A DNA stretch of 64,000 nt from Aquabacter spiritensis (GTDB taxonomy: Bacteria > Pseudomonadota > Alphaproteobacteria > Rhizobiales > Xanthobacteraceae): positions 62,001 through 126,000 of the forward strand of contig NZ_SMAI01000002.1 in assembly GCF_004346185.1 (NCBI RefSeq). The letters run 5' to 3'. Positions 27,586 to 37,506 of the stretch are shown here, in pieces. Numbering within the stretch: the stretch's first letter is position 1; every line of letters begins with the position of its first letter. The notes beneath the pieces were generated by a model. That model was not told the DNA's origin and did not search any database. It worked only from the letters and a program-made list of their open reading frames with translations. A program made the translations under genes and the position numbers.

Positions 27586-28338
27586 ATGCCCAACGCCATC
27601 GATCTGGAAAAGCGCTGCGCCGTCGTCACCGGTGGCGCGCAAGGCATCGGCCGCGCCATCGTCGAGCGCTTCCTGACCTCGGGTGCCCAAGTCGCGATAT
27701 GGGATCGGGATGCCGAGCTCGCGCGCGCGACCGCTGCCGAGCTCGGTCTCGAGCGGGTCGCTGCCGTGGAGGTCGACGTGACCGATCTCGCCGCGGTCGA
27801 GGCGGCGGCGCGCGAGACCCTGGCGGTGCTCGGCCGGATCGACATTCTGGTCAACAATGCCGGGATCTCCGGCCCGAACATCCGCCTCTGGGATTATCCG
27901 CCGGATGCCTGGGCGCAGGTGCTCGCGATCAACCTCACGGGGCCGTTCAATTGCTGCCGGGCGGTGGTGCCGACCATGATCGCGCAGAATTACGGACGCA
28001 TCGTCAATGTCGCGTCGATCGCGGGCAAGGAGGGCAATCCCAACGCCTCCGCCTATTCCGCTTCGAAAGCGGGCGTCATCGCGCTCACGAAATCGCTGGG
28101 CAAGGAGCTTGCGGAGTACGACATCGCCGTGAATTGCGTGACCCCCGCCGTCGCGAAGACCGCGATCTTCGACCAGATGACCGAGGAGCACATCGCCTAC
28201 ATGCTCGCCAAAATTCCGCGCAGCCGTTTCGTGCGGGTCGAGGAGGTCGCGGCGACGGTGGCGTTCGCCGCTTCGGCGGAGTGCTCCTTCACCACCGGGG
28301 CGGTGTTCGACATTTCCGGCGGCCGCGCGACCTATTGA
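27586..28338 (+). CDS. Short-chain dehydrogenase/reductase
   Basis: 250 residues, classical SDR: TGGAQGIG cofactor loop near residue 15, NNAGIS, a catalytic Ser in NVASIAGKEG, and YSASK with catalytic Tyr and Lys. The acidic residues after the second strand (IWDRDAE) favour NAD(H) over NADP(H). The sequence resembles dehydrogenases of sugar-acid or 3-oxoacyl type, without enough to name the substrate. A GAGGGGG ribosome site precedes the ATG. The EamA gene follows after 6 bp. Confidence 0.88.
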   Translation: MPNAIDLEKRCAVVTGGAQGIGRAIVERFLTSGAQVAIWDRDAELARATAAELGLERVAAVEVDVTDLAAVEAAARETLAVLGRIDILVNNAGISGPNIRLWDYPPDAWAQVLAINLTGPFNCCRAVVPTMIAQNYGRIVNVASIAGKEGNPNASAYSASKAGVIALTKSLGKELAEYDIAVNCVTPAVAKTAIFDQMTEEHIAYMLAKIPRSRFVRVEEVAATVAFAASAECSFTTGAVFDISGGRATY

Positions 28339-28344
28339 ACGAGC

Positions 28345-29292
28345 ATGCCGCCGCCCGCTGAGCCCGGCGCGGCGCCGCCGCCCACCTCCGCCTCGGTCCG
28401 CGCGGGGGGATCGACCTTTGTCGGGATCGGGCTCATGTGCCTGGCGGTGGCCTCTTTTGCAGTCACCGACGCCACCGCCAAATGGCTTTCGGGCCATACC
28501 AGCGTCTTCATGATCGTCTGGGCCCGTTACGTCGTCCATTTCGCGTTTTCACTGATCGTGTTCAATCCTTGGACCGTCCCCGGCCTTCTGCGGACGCGGC
28601 GGCCGGTCCTGCAATTGGTGCGGTCGGCGCTGCTGTTCGCGACCACTGCGCTCAATTTCTTCGCGCTCCAGTTTCTCCAGCTCGACCAGACCGTCTCGAT
28701 CATGTTCTCCACCCCCTTCTTCGTCGCCCTGTTCGCGGGGCCGATGCTCGGGGAATGGGTCGGGCCGCGCCGCTGGGCGGCCATTCTGGTGGGGTTTGCC
28801 GGGATCCTTCTGGTCGCCCAGCCGGGCGAGGGCATTCACCCCGCCGCCCTGCTCTCGCTCGCGGCGGCGATCACCTATTCACTCTACGGCATCACGACCC
28901 GAATGCTGGCGCCATATGATCCCACCCCGACGACGCTGTTCTATTCGGCGCTCGTCGGCTCGATCGTTGCGACCTTGCCTTTGCCCTTCGTCTGGGAAAC
29001 GCCGCACGAGCCCATGGTCTATGCCGCGATGCTCGAACTCGGCGCGGTCGCGGGGACCGGCCATTTCATGCTGATCCTGGCCCATGCCCGGGCGCCGGCG
29101 GCGACCCTTGCGCCGTTCATCTATCTGCAGATCCTCGGCATGGTGGCCTTGGGATGGCTGCTGTTCAACGACGTGCCAAGCCTCTGGACCCTGGCGGGGG
29201 CGGCGATCGTCGTCGCATCCGGCGTCTATCTCCTGCTTCAGGAGCGACGGCAGCGGGCACAGAGCGTCGTGGAATCGACCTTTTCGGAGTAA
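28345..29292 (+). CDS. EamA/DMT-family transporter
   Basis: 315 residues with ten predicted membrane helices and two EamA repeats (GIGLMCLAVASFAVTDATAK opens the first). The first 22 residues are Pro/Ala-rich and cytoplasmic. ARYVVHFAFSL and RSALLFATTALNFFAL are typical of the S-adenosylmethionine/metabolite transporter branch, but the substrate is not predictable. Same operon as the SDR gene by 6-bp spacing. Confidence 0.88.
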   Translation: MPPPAEPGAAPPPTSASVRAGGSTFVGIGLMCLAVASFAVTDATAKWLSGHTSVFMIVWARYVVHFAFSLIVFNPWTVPGLLRTRRPVLQLVRSALLFATTALNFFALQFLQLDQTVSIMFSTPFFVALFAGPMLGEWVGPRRWAAILVGFAGILLVAQPGEGIHPAALLSLAAAITYSLYGITTRMLAPYDPTPTTLFYSALVGSIVATLPLPFVWETPHEPMVYAAMLELGAVAGTGHFMLILAHARAPAATLAPFIYLQILGMVALGWLLFNDVPSLWTLAGAAIVVASGVYLLLQERRQRAQSVVESTFSE

Positions 29293-29381
29293 CGGCGCGC
29301 CGCCGATCCCGGCAATCTCGCTTTCGTCAAAATAGCGGCTATGCTGCACGGCACAGAGTCATTCGGCAGATCCCGCGCATC

Positions 29382-30248
29382 ATGTCTCCGCCACGCCTCC
29401 TCGTCATCGAAGGCAACACCGCCGAAGCCCGTGCCCGCCAGGTCAGTTTCGGCGGCGAAGCCGCCAGCGAGGGCTATGCGCGCCTCCTGCGCGAACTCTT
29501 CCCCGACGCGGTGACGGACATCTGCTACCCCGCCGATGCGGGCGCGAATCTGCCCGATTCCGGCGGGCTCGAAGGCTATGACGGGATCGCCATAACCGGC
29601 TCTTCGCTGAACATCTATAATCGCGATCCCGCGATCTCGCAGCAGATCGACCTGTTGCGGACCGCCTTCGCCACGGGAACGCCGGTGTTCGGCTCGTGCT
29701 GGGGGCTTCAACTCATCACGGTCGCGGCGGGCGGGGTGGTGCGCAAGAATCCGCGTGGCCGCGAGGTCGGATTCGGCCGCCGTATCCGCGTGACGCAGGA
29801 CGGCGCCGGCCATCCCATGTTCGATGGCAAGCCGTCGGTGTTCGAGGCGATGACCGTGCATCTCGACGAGGTCGAAACCCTTCCAGAGGGTGCGCGCCTG
29901 CTCGCCAGCAATGATCATTCCGTGGTTCAGGCGGCCGAAGTGCCGGTCGGCAAGACCATGGCGTGGGGCGTCCAGTATCACCCGGAATATCCGTTCCGCG
30001 AGATGGCGGCGATCTTCCGCCGGCTGAGCCCGTCTCTGGTGGCGGAGGGCTTCTTTCAGGACGAGGACGAGCAGGCCGCCTATATCGCCGATCTGGAAAA
30101 GCTGGAACGCGAACCCGCAAACCATGCACTGGTCTGGCGGAACGGCGTCGACGGCGCGGTCATCTCCAAGGACCTGCGCACCCGCGAAATCCGCAATTGG
30201 GTGTACAATCAGGTCATTCCGACGCGCACCCGGCGCGGGCGGGGCTGA
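29382..30248 (+). CDS. Class I glutamine amidotransferase-like protein
   Basis: 288 residues. The triad is present: nucleophile Cys106 in FGSCWGLQL, His200 and Glu202 in WGVQYHPEYP. No synthetase domain follows, so it belongs to the stand-alone GATase1 group that includes GMP-synthase-like and gamma-glutamyl-amide hydrolases. The C-terminal 80 residues (after EMAAIFRRLSPSLVAEGFFQ) go beyond the usual domain. It lies 89 bp after the EamA gene, so a separate promoter is possible. Substrate unknown. Confidence 0.85.
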   Translation: MSPPRLLVIEGNTAEARARQVSFGGEAASEGYARLLRELFPDAVTDICYPADAGANLPDSGGLEGYDGIAITGSSLNIYNRDPAISQQIDLLRTAFATGTPVFGSCWGLQLITVAAGGVVRKNPRGREVGFGRRIRVTQDGAGHPMFDGKPSVFEAMTVHLDEVETLPEGARLLASNDHSVVQAAEVPVGKTMAWGVQYHPEYPFREMAAIFRRLSPSLVAEGFFQDEDEQAAYIADLEKLEREPANHALVWRNGVDGAVISKDLRTREIRNWVYNQVIPTRTRRGRG

Positions 30249-30263
30249 TCCCGGTCGTGTGCC

Positions 30264-31169
30264 TCAGCCGGCTTTGGCCGCGAGCGCTTGCGCGACCTTC
30301 GAAGCCGGCCGCCGGTTCAGGGCGGTGGTGATCGTGCGTCCCGCGGCTGCGAGCGCGTCGAGATCCACACCCGTCGCGATCCCGAGCCCCTCCAGCATAT
30401 AGACGAGGTCCTCGGTGGCGAGGTTTCCGGACGCGCCCTTGGCATAGGGACAGCCTCCGAGCCCGGCGACGGCGCTGTCCACCACCCTCACGCCGAGATC
30501 GAGGCAGGCGAGCACGTTTACGAGCGCCTGACCATAGGTGTCGTGAAAATGCACGGCCGTTCGTGCCATGCCGATCGACGCGGCCACCGCGCCTGCCATG
30601 GCTGCAGCCTTGTCCGCTGTTCCGACACCGATCGTATCGCCGAGCGAGACCTCGTAGCATCCCATGTCCGTCAGAGCCTCGGAGACCCGGACCACATCGG
30701 CGAGCGGCACGTCACCCTGATAGGGACAGCCGAGGACGCAGCTGACATAGCCGCGCACCGCAACGCCGGCCGCCTTAGCGCCCGCCATCACCGGCCGGAA
30801 GCGGTCCAGGCTCTCGGCGATGGAGCAATTGATGTTCTTCCGGCTGAAGGCTTCGGACGCGGCGGCGAAGACGGCGACTTCCTCGACGCCGCTCGCAAGT
30901 GCTGCATTAAGGCCCTTCTCGTTCGGCACGAGGACGGGGTAGCATACGCCGGGGTATCGCCGGATCGCAGCCAGAACCTCCGCCGTCTCCGCCATTTGCG
31001 GCACCCATTTCGGCGAGACGAAACTACCGCTTTCGATCACCCGCAGACCCGCCGCCCCCAGCGCATCGATGAGCGCCACTTTGGCGGCGAGAGGCACCAG
31101 GCCGGCCTCGTTCTGGAGGCCGTCACGCGGACCGACTTCGACGATACGGATTTCGCTCGGCCGGCTCAC
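30264..31169 (-). CDS. Hydroxymethylglutaryl-CoA lyase
   Basis: Cleaves HMG-CoA to acetyl-CoA and acetoacetate, the last step of leucine breakdown. 301 residues with a TIM barrel: [12 protein letters not shown] carries the active-site Arg and Asp, [12 protein letters not shown] is a conserved barrel strand, and [14 protein letters not shown] has the catalytic Cys loop. It overlaps mccA by 4 bp and is last in the MCC operon. Confidence 0.95.
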   Translation of the reverse strand: MSRPSEIRIVEVGPRDGLQNEAGLVPLAAKVALIDALGAAGLRVIESGSFVSPKWVPQMAETAEVLAAIRRYPGVCYPVLVPNEKGLNAALASGVEEVAVFAAASEAFSRKNINCSIAESLDRFRPVMAGAKAAGVAVRGYVSCVLGCPYQGDVPLADVVRVSEALTDMGCYEVSLGDTIGVGTADKAAAMAGAVAASIGMARTAVHFHDTYGQALVNVLACLDLGVRVVDSAVAGLGGCPYAKGASGNLATEDLVYMLEGLGIATGVDLDALAAAGRTITTALNRRPASKVAQALAAKAG

Positions 31170-33172
31170 GTCGTCTCCTCCTCCAGCGCCAGAAGCTCGG
31201 CGCCCTCCTCGACCAGATCGCCGACCGCGAAGCGCACGCTCTTCACGGTGCCGGCGCGCGGCGCGGCGACGGTATGCTCCATTTTCATCGCCTCCACCAC
31301 GACCAGCGCGTCGCCCTTCTCCACCGCATCGCCCGGCTCAACCGCCACACGGATGATGGTGCCCGGCATCGGCGCGACGAGGCGGCCGGCGGTCCCCGTG
31401 GCCTCGATCGATGCCTGGCGGGGATCGACATGGTCGAGGCTGCGTTCGGTGCCGGCGGCGAACACGCTCAGCCGCTGTCCGGACCGCACCACGCGCGCCC
31501 GCAGGCGCACGCCGTCGAGACGGGCGGCGAGGGTCCCGTCGGCGGTGATCGTCCCCTCGACGTCGATCGCCCCGCCGGGCAGATCCAGGCGAAAGCCGCC
31601 GGGCACGAAATGCGCCCGCACGGCGATGCGTTCCGCGCCAGCGGCGAAGGTCAGATCGACGAAGGCGGACCGATTCAGCCGCCATCCCGGTGCGAGCCCC
31701 CAGGGGGAGAAGGGATCCGCCGGGTCGGCATCCTTCGCCGACAGGCGCGCCTCGTCCAACAGCACGTGCAAAGCGGCGAGCGCGAGGGTGCGGGCCTCGA
31801 CCGGAGCGGGCGGAGGGAGGAGCAGGTCGCGGTGTCGCTCGATGAAGCCCGTGTCGAGTTCCGCGGCGGCAAAGGCCGGGGCCGCGATGATCGCCTGAAG
31901 GAAGGACCGGTTGGTGGGAAGCCCGACCACCTCGGTTGCAGCGAGCGCCGCGGCGAGCCGGCCCAGCGCCTCGGCCCGGTCGGCGCCGGCGGCGATGATC
32001 TTGGCGATCATCGGGTCGTAATGGATCGATACCGAATCGCCGGCCCGGACGCCGGAATCCACCCGCACGCCGGGGATCGCGTCCGGCAGGACCAGGTGGT
32101 CGAGGCGTCCGGTCTGCGGCAGAAAGTCCCGCTCGGGATCCTCGGCATAGAGCCGAACTTCGATGGCATGGCCGGACAGGGGGATGTCGGCCTGGGCGAG
32201 GGGGAGCGGCTCCCCGCGCGCGACGCGGATCTGCCATTCCACAAGATCCTGTCCGGTGATCGCCTCGGTGACCGGATGCTCGACCTGGAGGCGCGTGTTC
32301 ATCTCCATGAAGAAGAAGTCGTCGCCCTCGGAGATGAATTCCACCGTCCCGGCGCCGACATAATCGACCGCCTTGGCGGCATCGACGGCAGCGCGCGCCA
32401 TGGCGGCGCGGCGCGCGGGGCTCATGCCGGGGGCGGGAGCCTCCTCAACCACCTTCTGATGGCGGCGCTGGATCGAACAGTCGCGCTCGTGGAGCGCCAC
32501 CGCGTTGCCGAACCGGTCGGCGAACACTTGGATCTCGATATGGCGCGGTTGGGTGAGATATTTCTCGATCAAGACGCGGTCGTCGCCGAACGCGCTCTGT
32601 GCCTCGCGTTGGGCCGAGGCGAGGGCGGCGGCGAAATCCTCCGCCGCGCGGACCACCTTCATCCCCTTGCCGCCGCCCCCGGCCGAGGCCTTGATCAGGA
32701 CCGGATAGCCGATCCTTCCGGCTTCCTCGGCGAGGAGGGCGGGATCTTGATCGGCCCCGTGATATCCCGGCACGAGGGGAACACCGGCGCGGGCCATGAG
32801 GGACTTGGCGGCGCTCTTCGACCCCATGGCGCGGATCGCCGCGGCGGGCGGGCCGACGAACAGGATGCCGGCATCCGCGCAGGCCTGCGCGAAATCGGCA
32901 TTCTCGGAGAGGAAGCCGTAGCCGGGATGGATCGCATCCGCACCGCTGCGGCGGGCCGCGTCGAGAATGGCGGGAATGCGCAGATAGCTCTCGCGCGCCG
33001 GAGCAGGTCCCACCGGATAGGCTTCGTCGGCGGTTTCGGCATGGAGCGCGCGCGCATCGGCCTCGGAATAGACCGCGATGGTCTTGATGCCCATGGTGCG
33101 CGCGGTGCGCATGATCCTGACCGCGATCTCGCCGCGATTGGCGATCAGCAGCGTGCGGATAGGCCGGATCAT
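31166..33172 (-). CDS. mccA: Methylcrotonyl-CoA carboxylase biotin-containing alpha subunit
   Basis: ATP-dependent carboxylation of biotin for conversion of 3-methylcrotonyl-CoA to 3-methylglutaconyl-CoA. 668 residues with a biotin carboxylase N-terminal domain ([20 protein letters not shown]), an ATP-grasp domain with the Gly-rich loop [10 protein letters not shown], a biotin carboxylase C-terminal domain, a BT-type linker domain, and a C-terminal biotinyl domain with Lys630 in EAMKM. The start at 33172 overlaps the enoyl-CoA hydratase stop by 4 bp. Partner is the beta subunit encoded upstream. Geranyl-CoA or acetyl/propionyl-CoA carboxylase activity is less likely given HMG-CoA lyase in the operon. 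Confidence 0.94.
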   Translation of the reverse strand: MIRPIRTLLIANRGEIAVRIMRTARTMGIKTIAVYSEADARALHAETADEAYPVGPAPARESYLRIPAILDAARRSGADAIHPGYGFLSENADFAQACADAGILFVGPPAAAIRAMGSKSAAKSLMARAGVPLVPGYHGADQDPALLAEEAGRIGYPVLIKASAGGGGKGMKVVRAAEDFAAALASAQREAQSAFGDDRVLIEKYLTQPRHIEIQVFADRFGNAVALHERDCSIQRRHQKVVEEAPAPGMSPARRAAMARAAVDAAKAVDYVGAGTVEFISEGDDFFFMEMNTRLQVEHPVTEAITGQDLVEWQIRVARGEPLPLAQADIPLSGHAIEVRLYAEDPERDFLPQTGRLDHLVLPDAIPGVRVDSGVRAGDSVSIHYDPMIAKIIAAGADRAEALGRLAAALAATEVVGLPTNRSFLQAIIAAPAFAAAELDTGFIERHRDLLLPPPAPVEARTLALAALHVLLDEARLSAKDADPADPFSPWGLAPGWRLNRSAFVDLTFAAGAERIAVRAHFVPGGFRLDLPGGAIDVEGTITADGTLAARLDGVRLRARVVRSGQRLSVFAAGTERSLDHVDPRQASIEATGTAGRLVAPMPGTIIRVAVEPGDAVEKGDALVVVEAMKMEHTVAAPRAGTVKSVRFAVGDLVEEGAELLALEEETT

Positions 33173-33945
33173 GGCTGTCCCCATTCGGGTTTGCGCTTTT
33201 CGAGGAAGGCCGACAGGCCTTCGCGGCCGTCGCGGCTTGCGCGTTGGTCGGCGATGCGTGCCGCCGTGTCGGCGATGACGGCGGCGGACAGCGGCCGGTC
33301 GACCGCCGCGACCAGAGCCTTGGTCGCGGTCAGGGCCGCAGGACTGGCCCCGAGCAGCGCTTTCAGGTGCCGCGCGAGGGCGGCGTCGAGGTCCGCCGCC
33401 GGCACCACCTCGTGGACAAGACCCAGCGCCAGCGCGGTCTCGGCGGAGAAGCGCTCGGCGGTGAGAAAATAGCGCCGGGCCTGCCGGGCCCCCATCGCGC
33501 GTACCAGATAGGGGCTGATCACGGCGGGGATCAGCCCGATCCGCACCTCGGTCACGGCGAACACCGCTTCGGGCACCGCTACAGCGATGTCGGAGCAGGC
33601 GATGAGGCCGATCGCGCCGGCAAAGGCCGCGCCCTGAACCCGCGCGAGGGTCGGTTTGGGGCAGGTGTCGATCGCGTGCATCAGGGCGCCGAGCCGTTCC
33701 GCGTCGGCAAGATTCTCGGCATGCGAATAGCCCGCCATACGGCGCATCCAGCCGAGATCGGCCCCGGCGCAGAAGGACGGCCCCTCGGCGCGCAGGAGCA
33801 CGGCGCGCACCTGCGGGTCGCGGGCGGCGCCGTCATAGGCCGACGTCAGCGCGGCGATCAGCGCGTCGTCGAAGGCGTTGTGGACCTCCGGCCGGTCGAG
33901 GGTGAGGAGGGCGACGCCGTCGGCGATCGCGACGCGCAGGCTCAC
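33169..33945 (-). CDS. Enoyl-CoA hydratase/isomerase-family protein, probable methylglutaconyl-CoA hydratase
   Basis: 258 residues with the crotonase fold. [20 protein letters not shown], then [10 protein letters not shown] and the oxyanion-hole segment [20 protein letters not shown], are family hallmarks. Starts with GTG overlapping the mccB stop by 4 bp, and no nearby ATG exists. Between mccB and mccA it most likely hydrates 3-methylglutaconyl-CoA to HMG-CoA, joining carboxylase and lyase steps. The assignment of substrate comes from context. Confidence 0.9.
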   Translation of the reverse strand: MSLRVAIADGVALLTLDRPEVHNAFDDALIAALTSAYDGAARDPQVRAVLLRAEGPSFCAGADLGWMRRMAGYSHAENLADAERLGALMHAIDTCPKPTLARVQGAAFAGAIGLIACSDIAVAVPEAVFAVTEVRIGLIPAVISPYLVRAMGARQARRYFLTAERFSAETALALGLVHEVVPAADLDAALARHLKALLGASPAALTATKALVAAVDRPLSAAVIADTAARIADQRASRDGREGLSAFLEKRKPEWGQP

Positions 33946-35549
33946 ATGCGGAACACGCCGAAGCGCGTCTCCCTGGCCGGGGCATTGAGGGCGGCCGACA
34001 AAGCGAGCGCGAGCACCATCCGGGTGTCGGCGGGATCGATAACCCCGTCGTCCCACAGCCGCGCGGAGGAATAATAGGGATGGCCCTGCCGCTCGTATTG
34101 CGCCTGGATCGGCGCCTTGAAGGCCGCCTCCTCCTCGTCCGACCAATCGCCGCCTCGGGTGGCAATTCCGTCGCGCTTGACCTGGGCGAGCACGTTCGCC
34201 GCCTGCTCGCCGCCCATTACCGAGATCCGGGCGTTCGGCCACATCCAGAGAAAGCGCGGGTCGAAGGCGCGTCCGCACATGCCGTAATTGCCCGCGCCGA
34301 ACGAGTTTCCGATCACCACGGTGAACTTTGGCACGGCGGCGCAGGACACGGCATTGACCAGTTTCGCGCCGTCCTTGGCGATGCCGCCCGCTTCGTAGCG
34401 GCGGCCCACCATGAAGCCGGTGATGTTCTGGAGGAACACCAGGGGGATTCCGCGCTGGCAGCACAATTCCACGAAATGCGCGCCCTTCAGCGCGCTCTCC
34501 GAGAACAGGATGCCGTTATTGGCGATGATGCCGACGGGATAGCCGAAGATGCGGGCAAAGCCCGTGACGAGAGTCTGGCCGTAGAGCGGCTTGAACTCGT
34601 CGAATTCCGAACCATCGACGATGCGGGCGATGATCTGGCGCACGTCGAACGGCTTCTTCGGATCCTGCGAGACGATGCCGTAGATCTCATCGGGATCGTA
34701 GAGCGGCGGGCGCGGCGGCGCGATGTCGAGGCCGTGGGCCTTCGAGGCGTTGAGATTGGCGACGATGGTGCGGGCGATGCCGAGCGCGTGGGCGTCGTTC
34801 TCCGCCATATGGTCGGCGACCCCCGAGGTCCGGGTGTGGACGTCCGCGCCGCCCAGCTCCTCGGCCGTGACCACCTCGCCGGTCGCCGCCTTCACCAGCG
34901 GCGGGCCGCCGAGGAAGATGGTGGCCTGGTTCTTCACCATGATGGACTGGTCCGCCATGGCCGGCACATAGGCTCCCCCGGCGGTGCAGGATCCCATCAC
35001 CACGGCGATCTGGGCGATCCCCTCCGCCGACATGTTGGCCTGGTTGAAGAAGATGCGGCCGAAATGCTCGCGGTCGGGGAACACCTCGTCCTGGTTCGGC
35101 AGATTGGCGCCGCCGGAATCGACGAGATAGAGGCAAGGCAGGTGGTTCTCTCTCGCGATCGCCTGGGCCCGCAGATGCTTCTTCACGGTGATGGGGAAAT
35201 AAGTGCCGCCCTTCACCGTCGCATCGTTCGCCACGATCATGCATTCGCGACCCGAAACCCGTCCGATCCCGGTGATGATTCCTGCGGCCGGCACCTCGTC
35301 CTCATAAAGGCCGAAGGCGGCGAGCTGTGAAAGTTCGAGAAAGGGCGAGCCGGTATCGAGCAGGGTGCGGATGCGATCGCGCGGCAGAAGCTTTCCGCGC
35401 TTCAGATGCCGTTCGCGGGCGACGGCGCCACCGCCTTCGGCGATTCGCTCGACATGGCCGCGCAGATCCGCGACGCTCGCGGCGAGGGCCTCCCGGTTGC
35501 GCCGATAGGCGTCCGATCTCCGGTCGATGGCGTCCTCGATCGCGGCCAT
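33942..35549 (-). CDS. mccB: Methylcrotonyl-CoA carboxylase carboxyltransferase beta subunit
   Basis: 535 residues, the family length. Two carboxyltransferase halves bind CoA and biotin. Recognisable segments are [58 protein letters not shown] and [20 protein letters not shown]. The ATG at 35549 has AGGGG just before; a start 17 codons earlier is possible but less like the family. First structural gene of the operon, downstream of tetR. Confidence 0.95.
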   Translation of the reverse strand: MAAIEDAIDRRSDAYRRNREALAASVADLRGHVERIAEGGGAVARERHLKRGKLLPRDRIRTLLDTGSPFLELSQLAAFGLYEDEVPAAGIITGIGRVSGRECMIVANDATVKGGTYFPITVKKHLRAQAIARENHLPCLYLVDSGGANLPNQDEVFPDREHFGRIFFNQANMSAEGIAQIAVVMGSCTAGGAYVPAMADQSIMVKNQATIFLGGPPLVKAATGEVVTAEELGGADVHTRTSGVADHMAENDAHALGIARTIVANLNASKAHGLDIAPPRPPLYDPDEIYGIVSQDPKKPFDVRQIIARIVDGSEFDEFKPLYGQTLVTGFARIFGYPVGIIANNGILFSESALKGAHFVELCCQRGIPLVFLQNITGFMVGRRYEAGGIAKDGAKLVNAVSCAAVPKFTVVIGNSFGAGNYGMCGRAFDPRFLWMWPNARISVMGGEQAANVLAQVKRDGIATRGGDWSDEEEAAFKAPIQAQYERQGHPYYSSARLWDDGVIDPADTRMVLALALSAALNAPARETRFGVFRM

Positions 35550-35656
35550 GCCCCTGCCTCGTCTTCCATCAGCGGAGGACCGGTCGGCTGCCGCCCGCAC
35601 CGAAGGGCGCTGCCGCGCACGTCCTCTCCTCCCGTCGCCGATCCAGGCCGGCTTAT

Positions 35657-35672
35657 AAACGACCGTACGTTT
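35657..35672. promoter_or_regulatory. Operator-like sequence upstream of mccB
   Basis: Imperfect palindrome AAACGACCGTACGTTT, 108 bp upstream of the mccB start and 36 bp past the tetR stop. A TATAA-like sequence lies beside it on the minus strand. It matches the reverse complement of the sequence in the tetR-livG gap at 12 of 15 positions, so it is a candidate TetR operator. Confidence 0.5.
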
Positions 35673-35708
35673 TTTTAACGCCGACGCAAGGGGCTTGATG
35701 GCGGGATG

Positions 35709-36392
35709 TCATGCCCGCACGCGGCGGCTCCGGACCGATGGCGCGGTCGGCGGCGCCTCAGCGGGCGCCGAAAGTTCGGCCGGCTTTGCTGCCCCACGCT
35801 CCGGCGAGGCGACCCCACCGACGACCAGGTCGGTATAGATGGCGACGAGTTCGTCCTGGGTGAGCCGGCCGTCGGGCCGGTACCACATGCAGATCCCGGT
35901 GAGCATCGAGATGATGGCGTAGGTCGAAACCTTTGGTTCGGACACACGAAACGCGCCTTCTGCCGCCCCCAGGCGCAGCGCGTCCTCCAGCATCTGCTCG
36001 TACCGCCGCCGCATCTCGATCGCGACCGCCCGATGCGGGGCGTCGAGCGACCGGATCTCCATGTTGGCGATGAAGACGTGGGCCTTGCGCGTCATGTGAT
36101 AGCGCAGGTGGAAGTCGACGAAGGCCTTCAGCCGGGGCAGCGGGCCGTCGACCCCGTCCATCGCCGCCTCGGCCTTGGAAATCAGATCCTCCATATGGTC
36201 GCGCACGATGTCGAACAGGAGGCTCTGCTTGTTCTCGAAATATTTGTAGAGCGAGCCGGACTGGAGCCCGACCTCGGAAGCGAGCTGGCGCAGGCTCATC
36301 GCTTCATAGCCGTGCCGGTAAATCAGCTGAACACCCGCCTGTCGGATGGCTTTTGCCGTCCGTGCGCCATTTGAACCGATCGTGCGCGCCAT
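35709..36392 (-). CDS. TetR/AcrR-family transcriptional regulator
   Basis: 227 residues. N-terminal helix-turn-helix (AIRQAGVQLIYRHGYEAMSL, then LASEVGLQSGSLYKYFENKQ) and an all-helical ligand-binding domain resembling acyl-CoA-sensing members. Divergent from livG and upstream of mccB on the same strand. Candidate operators precede both flanking operons. The start at 36392 gives the usual N terminus; an open frame continues upstream but contains no second domain. The effector is probably an acyl-CoA or the imported acid. Confidence 0.92.
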   Translation of the reverse strand: MARTIGSNGARTAKAIRQAGVQLIYRHGYEAMSLRQLASEVGLQSGSLYKYFENKQSLLFDIVRDHMEDLISKAEAAMDGVDGPLPRLKAFVDFHLRYHMTRKAHVFIANMEIRSLDAPHRAVAIEMRRRYEQMLEDALRLGAAEGAFRVSEPKVSTYAIISMLTGICMWYRPDGRLTQDELVAIYTDLVVGGVASPERGAAKPAELSAPAEAPPTAPSVRSRRVRA

Positions 36393-36399
36393 CTGACTT

Positions 36400-36432
36400 T
36401 CGACCTGAAGGATCCTCTCGACCTGAAGGATC
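36400..36432. repeat. 15-bp direct repeat before tetR
   Basis: Two copies of TCGACCTGAAGGATC (36400-36414 and 36418-36432), 18 bp apart, directly upstream of the tetR start. The 18-bp period is about two helical turns short of 21, so cooperative binding is possible but unproven. Read in frame it repeats ILQVE, but the region lies before the chosen start. Confidence 0.6.
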
Positions 36433-36564
36433 GGCCTTGCCTGCCCCGAGGCTCGGGTGTTGGATGGGGACCGTCGCGCCGGACGGCTTCCTAGAGTGAG
36501 CGTCCCTCGGGTCCGGCGCAAGCCGGCAAAGGCGAAAAAAGAGCCTTGACCAGCGTAAAAAAAG

Positions 36565-36579
36565 AACGTTCGATTGTTT
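36565..36579. promoter_or_regulatory. Operator-like sequence in the livG promoter
   Basis: AACGTTCGATTGTTT, 98 bp before the livG start. A TTGACC -35-like hexamer (36546-36551) with 17-bp spacing to TTCGAT (36569-36574) would put this sequence across the -10 region. It matches the mccB site at 12 of 15 positions on the opposite strand. Confidence 0.5.
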
Positions 36580-36677
36580 CCTGAAGAAGCCCGGCGGCAC
36601 GATCGGGTGGGCTCCTGCCAAAGGTGGGAGCCAATGAGGGGAGAGCCAAGCCGCCTCCCCATCGAGGGAGGAAGAGC

Positions 36678-37484
36678 GTGACCACCGCACTCTTGGACGT
36701 GCGTGCTATTTCGCTGCGTTTCGGCGGCCTGCGGGCTCTGAGCGAGGTGGGGTTCTCCGTGAATTCGGGGGAGCTGTTCTCGATCATCGGACCGAACGGC
36801 GCGGGCAAGACGTCGCTGCTCAACTGCATCTCCGGCCGCTATTCGCCCCAGGACGGCGAAATTCGCTTCGAGGGGCGCGATATCACGCGCCAGAAGCCGA
36901 GCAAGCGGGCCGCGATCGGCATCGGCCGCACCTTCCAGAACCTCGCTCTGTTCAGCCATATGAGCGTTCTCGACAACATCATGGTCGGACGGCACCATTT
37001 GTTGAAGAACAACCTGTTCACCGGCGCCCTCTATTGGATCGGGGGCGCCCAGAAGGAAGAGCTTCAGCACCGCCGCAAGGTCGAGGACGTCATCGACTTC
37101 CTCGATATACAGCATGTCCGTAAGGCAACCGCGGGAACGCTCTCCTACGGATTGCGCAAGCGCGTCGAACTGGCGCGCGCCGTGGCGCTGGAGCCCAAGC
37201 TGATCCTGCTCGACGAGCCCATGGCCGGCATGAACCTCGAGGAAAAGGAGGACATGGCCCGCTACATCGTCGACCTCAACGAGGAATGGGGCATGACCAT
37301 CATCATGATCGAGCACGACATGGGGGTCGTCATGGACATTTCCCATCGCGTCATGGTGCTCGATTTCGGCCGGAAGATTGCCGAGGGCCTGCCCGAGGAG
37401 ATCCTCGCCAATCCGCATGTGAGAAAGGCCTATCTCGGTGAAGAGGATCCGCTGCTCGAAGAGCCGGAAGCACTCTCCGCATGA
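36678..37484 (+). CDS. livG: Branched-chain amino acid type ABC transporter ATP-binding protein LivG
   Basis: 268 residues. Walker A GPNGAGKTS at 38-46, the signature region is LSYGLRKRVELARAVALEPK, and Walker B is LILLDEPMAGMN. The extended LivG-type insertion (HHLLKNNLFTGALYWIGGAQ) is present. Starts with GTG after GGGAGGAAG. It is the first gene of the acid-uptake operon and is followed after 22 bp by an acyl-CoA ligase, not by livF. Confidence 0.93.
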   Translation: MTTALLDVRAISLRFGGLRALSEVGFSVNSGELFSIIGPNGAGKTSLLNCISGRYSPQDGEIRFEGRDITRQKPSKRAAIGIGRTFQNLALFSHMSVLDNIMVGRHHLLKNNLFTGALYWIGGAQKEELQHRRKVEDVIDFLDIQHVRKATAGTLSYGLRKRVELARAVALEPKLILLDEPMAGMNLEEKEDMARYIVDLNEEWGMTIIMIEHDMGVVMDISHRVMVLDFGRKIAEGLPEEILANPHVRKAYLGEEDPLLEEPEALSA

Positions 37485-37506
37485 GGCCCGCACGGACATC
37501 CGCCCC

